From contig CAJARA010000009.1 in the NCBI GenBank assembly GCA_903944295.1, forward strand, positions 1 to 15,595: 15,595 nucleotides of DNA, given 5' to 3'. Shown here one piece after another: positions 12,315 to 15,595 of this stretch. The notes under the pieces are model-generated. The model was not told the DNA's origin, searched no databases, and was given only the letters and a program-made list of their open reading frames with translations. Source of the DNA: an uncultured Chloroflexota bacterium. Lineage in GTDB: Bacteria > Chloroflexota > Limnocylindria > Limnocylindrales > Limnocylindraceae. How positions within the stretch are numbered: the first letter of the stretch is position 1; every line of letters begins with the position of its first letter. The position numbers and the translations under genes were made by a program.

Positions 12315-13794
12315 CGTCGTAGAGGACCTCAACGCCCCAGGCGAGCGCCTCTTCTGAGACGCGCTCGTCAACGCCGTGGAAGCGCTCCATGAAGCGCTCC
12401 TTCGGATCCAACAGATACGGCGAGAACCCGTAGGTTGGGATCCCAGCAGGGACGGTGATCTTGGCGTCGGTGGCGTACGGCGCAACCGCTGGCATCAGGA
12501 TCGCTTCGCTGTCGCGCGCGCGAATCGCAGCGGAGGCGATGCCGAGAATCTCGTGATCCATCGGATTACTCACCGCATGTCCGTACTCGGTGAGTTCCGC
12601 CTTCACGAATGGTGCAAGGTCTGCGCCGATGCGCTCCATCATTGCAACCTGCGCCTGCTCGCGTGTGGTTCCTGGAAGGATGCGGCTATCTACCGTCAGT
12701 GTTGCGGAGCCAGGGAGCACGTTGGAGCGAATCCCTGAAGCGATGATCGTTGGGGCGAACGTGTCGCGTAGCACGGCGCGGAGTGCACGGAGCAGCTCAG
12801 GGGCGCAGCCGGCGGTTGGTGCCTCGCTGTTGAGTGGGATCGCGTCGCTGAAGGTCTTCTCGGCGAGGAGGCGTTCCAGGCGCTTGATCGCCTGCTCAGG
12901 GAGTGCGGCACGGAGTGCGCCGATGAGCGCCTCGTTCTCCGCGACGAGCTGCACGGGGCCAGGGACCGAGACGCGCTCCACGATCTGCGCGGCGCGCAGG
13001 AGGGCGTTATCGCTATCTGGCATGGAGGCGTGCCCCCAGCGGCCGCTCACCGTGATGGCGAATCGGGCGAAGCCCTTCTCGGCAACCTGCAGCGGATAGA
13101 TGCGGCGGCCGGCGGCGGTGATCGTCATGCCTCCCGCTTCGGTGAGGCCAACCGCGGCGTCGAGCCAGTGCTTTCGATCGCGCAGGACGAGTGCAATCCC
13201 ATCTTCGCCACCCGTCTCCTCATCCGCCGTGGCGGTGAGGATGATGTCGCGGCGGAGTCCTGGGATCGGATCTTTGGCTGGATTCAGACCAGCGGCGCGT
13301 GCGCGGGCGCAGAGGAGTCGAATCACGCCAACTTGCACGGCGAGCGCCCCCTTCATGTCGACTGCGCCGCGACCCCAGACGTAGCCGTCCTTTACGACGC
13401 CTTCAAATGGGTTCACCGTCCAGCCGTCTTGATTCGCGGGGACAACGTCAAGGTGCGCGAAGAGGAGGAGTGCTCCGTTCTCCTTGTCGCGTGGGTCAAG
13501 TGTTGGGTTGGCGGCAGATGCACTTCCGCGCAGGCGCACGCTGACGTTGCCGCGATCGGGGATCGGCTCAAAGAACTCTGGCGCAAGTCCTTCGCGCTTC
13601 AGCAGTTCAATCAGCACCTTGGCGGCGCGTGTCTCATTTCCTGGCGGGTTGACGCTCTCGGCGCGAATGAGCTGCACCAGATCCTGCGACGCTTCGGCGC
13701 CGATCTTCTTGAGGAGCGCTGGATCAACGGAGGCGGAGGGGAGCCCTTTTGGGAATCGCTCGGCGGCGGTTGCGGTGAACTGTGAGCTGCTCAA
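12289..13794 (-). CDS. M20-family zinc metallopeptidase/deacylase
   Basis: A 501-aa dinuclear zinc hydrolase of the ArgE/DapE/CPG2/carboxypeptidase class. Motifs: LLFAHLDVVPA (H114, catalytic D116), GRGAVDMKG (bridging D146), ADEETGGEDG (catalytic E192, ligand E193), TEAGG (E219), and the late ligand H473 in RFHGVDE. The inserted dimerisation domain (about 245-390) includes GRWGHASMPD. It cleaves an amide, such as an acylated amino acid or C-terminal peptide; the substrate cannot be read from the sequence, though its length and WxNPFEG segment resemble the PM20D1/Vps70-like carboxypeptidase branch. There is no signal peptide. The start is TTG 13794 with GGAGG 5 nt upstream (CCTCC at 13800-13804), only 1 nt after the stop of the small membrane-protein gene. 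The open frame beyond it runs into that gene. Confidence 0.9.
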   Translation of the reverse strand: MSSSQFTATAAERFPKGLPSASVDPALLKKIGAEASQDLVQLIRAESVNPPGNETRAAKVLIELLKREGLAPEFFEPIPDRGNVSVRLRGSASAANPTLDPRDKENGALLLFAHLDVVPANQDGWTVNPFEGVVKDGYVWGRGAVDMKGALAVQVGVIRLLCARARAAGLNPAKDPIPGLRRDIILTATADEETGGEDGIALVLRDRKHWLDAAVGLTEAGGMTITAAGRRIYPLQVAEKGFARFAITVSGRWGHASMPDSDNALLRAAQIVERVSVPGPVQLVAENEALIGALRAALPEQAIKRLERLLAEKTFSDAIPLNSEAPTAGCAPELLRALRAVLRDTFAPTIIASGIRSNVLPGSATLTVDSRILPGTTREQAQVAMMERIGADLAPFVKAELTEYGHAVSNPMDHEILGIASAAIRARDSEAILMPAVAPYATDAKITVPAGIPTYGFSPYLLDPKERFMERFHGVDERVSEEALAWGVEVLYDVTLGYAGE

Positions 13795-13795
13795 T

Positions 13796-14014
13796 TTAGC
13801 CTCCGATTCTCTGGGCGATGATGTCGAGGATCGTGAAGATGATGGCGGTTCCCACGAGCCCGCCCACAATCAGTTTCACGCCGAAGAGGCCGCGGCGCTC
13901 CTGCTCCGCTGCACGCTCAGGATCCGGCGCCTCGCTCCCTGGGATGACGGGGACGTCCAAGCCGCGGAGCCCCTTGCGCGGGTCACGTGGGTCGACGGGC
14001 CTCTTTGAGCTCAT
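13796..14014 (-). CDS. Small single-span membrane protein, 72 aa
   Basis: A short protein of unknown function: a basic, Pro-rich, presumably cytoplasmic N-terminus (MSSKRPVDPRDPRKGLRGLD), a charged segment PERAAEQERRG, then one membrane helix (about residues 46-67, LIVGGLVGTAIIFTILDII) and a short AQRIGG tail. Start ATG 14014 has TAGGAGG 4 nt upstream, overlapping the ilvD stop, and its own stop is followed after 1 nt by the M20 peptidase TTG. The strict packing makes it a real gene. It may anchor something at the membrane. No family is recognised. Confidence 0.75.
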   Translation of the reverse strand: MSSKRPVDPRDPRKGLRGLDVPVIPGSEAPDPERAAEQERRGLFGVKLIVGGLVGTAIIFTILDIIAQRIGG

Positions 14015-14018
14015 GACG

Positions 14019-14025
14019 CCTCCTA
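14019..14025 (-). promoter_or_regulatory. TAGGAGG stop/SD junction after ilvD
   Basis: The ilvD stop TAG is the first three bases of the Shine-Dalgarno TAGGAGG for the small membrane-protein gene, 4 nt before ATG 14014. The third junction of this exact form in the window. Confidence 0.8.
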
Positions 14026-15595
14026 CTTTTCTGCCGCGGTGTCGAGTGCGCGCTTCAGTCGCCTCCCTGTGGTGATGGCGCCGTCCGAGGCGCTGCTGAC
14101 GAGTGCGGCGTACTTTGCCCAGACGCCCCCGTTGTAGTGCGGCGCTGGTGCGCGCCATGCGGCGCGGCGCGTAGCGAGCGACGCCGCATCAACTTCAAGT
14201 CGTAGTTCGTGCGCGGCAACATCAATGGTGATCGTGTCGCCCTCTTCAATCAGGCCGATCGGTCCACCGAGCGCCGCCTCTGGTGCGATGTGCGCCACCA
14301 TGAATCCGTGCGTTGCGCCTGAGAAGCGACCATCGGTGATCAGCGCCACTTCGTCGCCGAGTCCCTGGCCAACGAGTGCGGCGGTGACGGCGAGCATCTC
14401 GCGCATCCCCGGTCCGCCGACCGGCCCTTCGTAGCGAATCACCACCACGTCACCCGCCTTGATGCCGTTGGCGCGAATTGCGGCGAAGGCCGCCTCTTCG
14501 CCATTGAAGACGCGCGCTGGCCCGCTGTGATGGCGTCGCGCATGTCCGGCGAGCTTCACGATTGCACCTTCTGGTGCGAGTGAGCCGCGCAGCACCGTGA
14601 GTCCGCCGTTCGGCGACATCGGTTTGTCAATCGGGAAGATCACCTTCTGGTTCGGCGCCTCCTTGGCGCTCGCAGCAATCTCGCCAATGGTGCGCCCATC
14701 AACGGTGCGCTCGTTAAGGTGCAGCATCTTGCCGGCGGCGAGTTCGCGCAGCACCAGAGCGATGCCCCCCGCCTTGTGCAGGTCGAGTGCGGCATAGCTT
14801 CCCCCTGGGATCAAGTTCCCGATCACTGGCGTTGATTCGCCGAGTCGCTCGAACGCTTCGATCTCCAGCGGCAGGTCGAACTCGCGCGCGATGGCGAGCA
14901 GGTGCAGTACGGCGTTGGTTGACCCTGCGGTTGCACCAACGGCGCGAATCGCGTTCTCGAGCGCCTTCTCCGTAACGAGCGCGCGTGGACGAATATCGTC
15001 GCGCACCAGTTGCACGGCGATCTCGCCGGAACGTTCAGCGGCGGCGATCTTCTCTGGGTCTGGTGCTGGGATGCCGTTCAGTCCGGCGGGGGAGAGGCCG
15101 AGCACCTCCATCGCCATGCTCATCGTGTTGGCGGTGAACTGGCCGCCGCATGCGCCAGGACCTGGGCAGGCGACGTTTTCCAGCGCCCAGAGCTCTTCGG
15201 CGCTGATCTTTCCGGCGCGATACGCACCGACCGCCTCAAAGACGCTCTGCACGGTGACGTCCTTCCCATTGAAGGAGCCCGGAAGGATTGTGCCGTTGTA
15301 GAGGATGAGTCCCGGAATGTTAAGTCGGCCGAGCGCCATTGCGGCGCCTGGGCTCGTCTTGTCGCAGCCGGTGAGGCAGACGATCCCGTCAAAGCTGTGC
15401 CCTGCGGCAACAAGTTCAATGGAGTCGGCGATGATCTCGCGCGAGATCAGCGATGCCTTCATCCCTTCGGTCCCCATCGCCACGCCGTCTGAGACGGAGA
15501 TGGTGCCGAACTCCATCGGCGTGCCGCCGGCGCGCCGAATGCCGCGCTTCACCGCATCGGCGAGCTCGCGCTGGTTGTAGTTGCATGGCATCGTC
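14023..15595 (-). CDS. ilvD: Dihydroxy-acid dehydratase (N-terminus outside the window)
   Basis: An iron-sulfur dehydratase that converts 2,3-dihydroxy-3-methyl acids to 2-oxo acids, the third common step of valine, isoleucine and leucine synthesis. The frame is open to the window edge; codon phase gives TMPCN at the edge, so about 40-50 N-terminal residues are missing. The three cluster cysteines are visible, counted from the Met at 15591: C3 (MPCN), C76 (TGCDKTSPG, whose K78 is the metal-site lysine) and C148 (CPGPGACGGQFTANTM). The catalytic-serine motif GRFSGATHG and the C-terminal VGGPGMREM match the family. The 522 visible residues fit the usual total of about 560. It is the first visible gene of the ilvD-membrane protein-M20 peptidase operon. 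Confidence 0.95.
   Translation of the reverse strand, partial: TMPCNYNQRELADAVKRGIRRAGGTPMEFGTISVSDGVAMGTEGMKASLISREIIADSIELVAAGHSFDGIVCLTGCDKTSPGAAMALGRLNIPGLILYNGTILPGSFNGKDVTVQSVFEAVGAYRAGKISAEELWALENVACPGPGACGGQFTANTMSMAMEVLGLSPAGLNGIPAPDPEKIAAAERSGEIAVQLVRDDIRPRALVTEKALENAIRAVGATAGSTNAVLHLLAIAREFDLPLEIEAFERLGESTPVIGNLIPGGSYAALDLHKAGGIALVLRELAAGKMLHLNERTVDGRTIGEIAASAKEAPNQKVIFPIDKPMSPNGGLTVLRGSLAPEGAIVKLAGHARRHHSGPARVFNGEEAAFAAIRANGIKAGDVVVIRYEGPVGGPGMREMLAVTAALVGQGLGDEVALITDGRFSGATHGFMVAHIAPEAALGGPIGLIEEGDTITIDVAAHELRLEVDAASLATRRAAWRAPAPHYNGGVWAKYAALVSSASDGAITTGRRLKRALDTAAEK

Overview
The window is GC-rich bacterial DNA with densely packed genes, 4-nt start/stop overlaps and several genes that appear to be transcribed without a 5' leader. 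A 2-oxoglutarate:ferredoxin oxidoreductase, type II fatty-acid synthesis genes and branched-chain amino-acid synthesis point to a free-living, probably Gram-positive-related (Terrabacteria-like) organism. A Chloroflexota or Actinomycetota member would fit, but nothing here proves the phylum.

Layout. (1) Positions 1-2556, + strand: the 3' end of korB, an unrecognised receiver-like protein, an M24 aminopeptidase and a 103-aa unknown, each joined by an NTGA overlap. (2) Positions 2573-5505: an O6-alkylguanine-DNA alkyltransferase and, divergent from it, a CopA-type copper ATPase with a CsoR-like palindrome over its start codon. (3) Positions 5506-7764: an accessory stretch of lower GC. It has three direct copies of the 3' half of a tRNA-Ser(GGA) gene at 5514, 6264 and 7704. 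The first two are identical over 61 bp; the third is decayed. Between them lie two one-gene segments of 750 bp (NTF2/lumazine-binding-like protein) and 1440 bp (internally duplicated membrane protein). No 5' half of the tRNA and no integrase is present. (4) Positions 7822-11691, minus strand: fabD, two ketoacyl-ACP synthase genes and a YCII-like gene, with a divergent MarR-type regulator at 11742-12314. (5) Positions 12289-15595, minus strand: ilvD (5' end outside the window), a small membrane protein and an M20 metallopeptidase.

How the parts work together. fabD loads malonyl groups onto ACP and the two condensing enzymes extend the chain; the MarR-type protein is placed to regulate them, much as FabT does in streptococci. 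ilvD feeds valine, leucine and isoleucine synthesis. CopA exports Cu(I). The most unusual part is the tRNA-Ser half-repeat array. It looks like tandem small, integrase-less cassettes that use a tRNA 3' half as attachment site, an arrangement reminiscent of integron cassettes or tRNA-targeted satellites. That reading is an inference from repeat structure and was not tested by any search.
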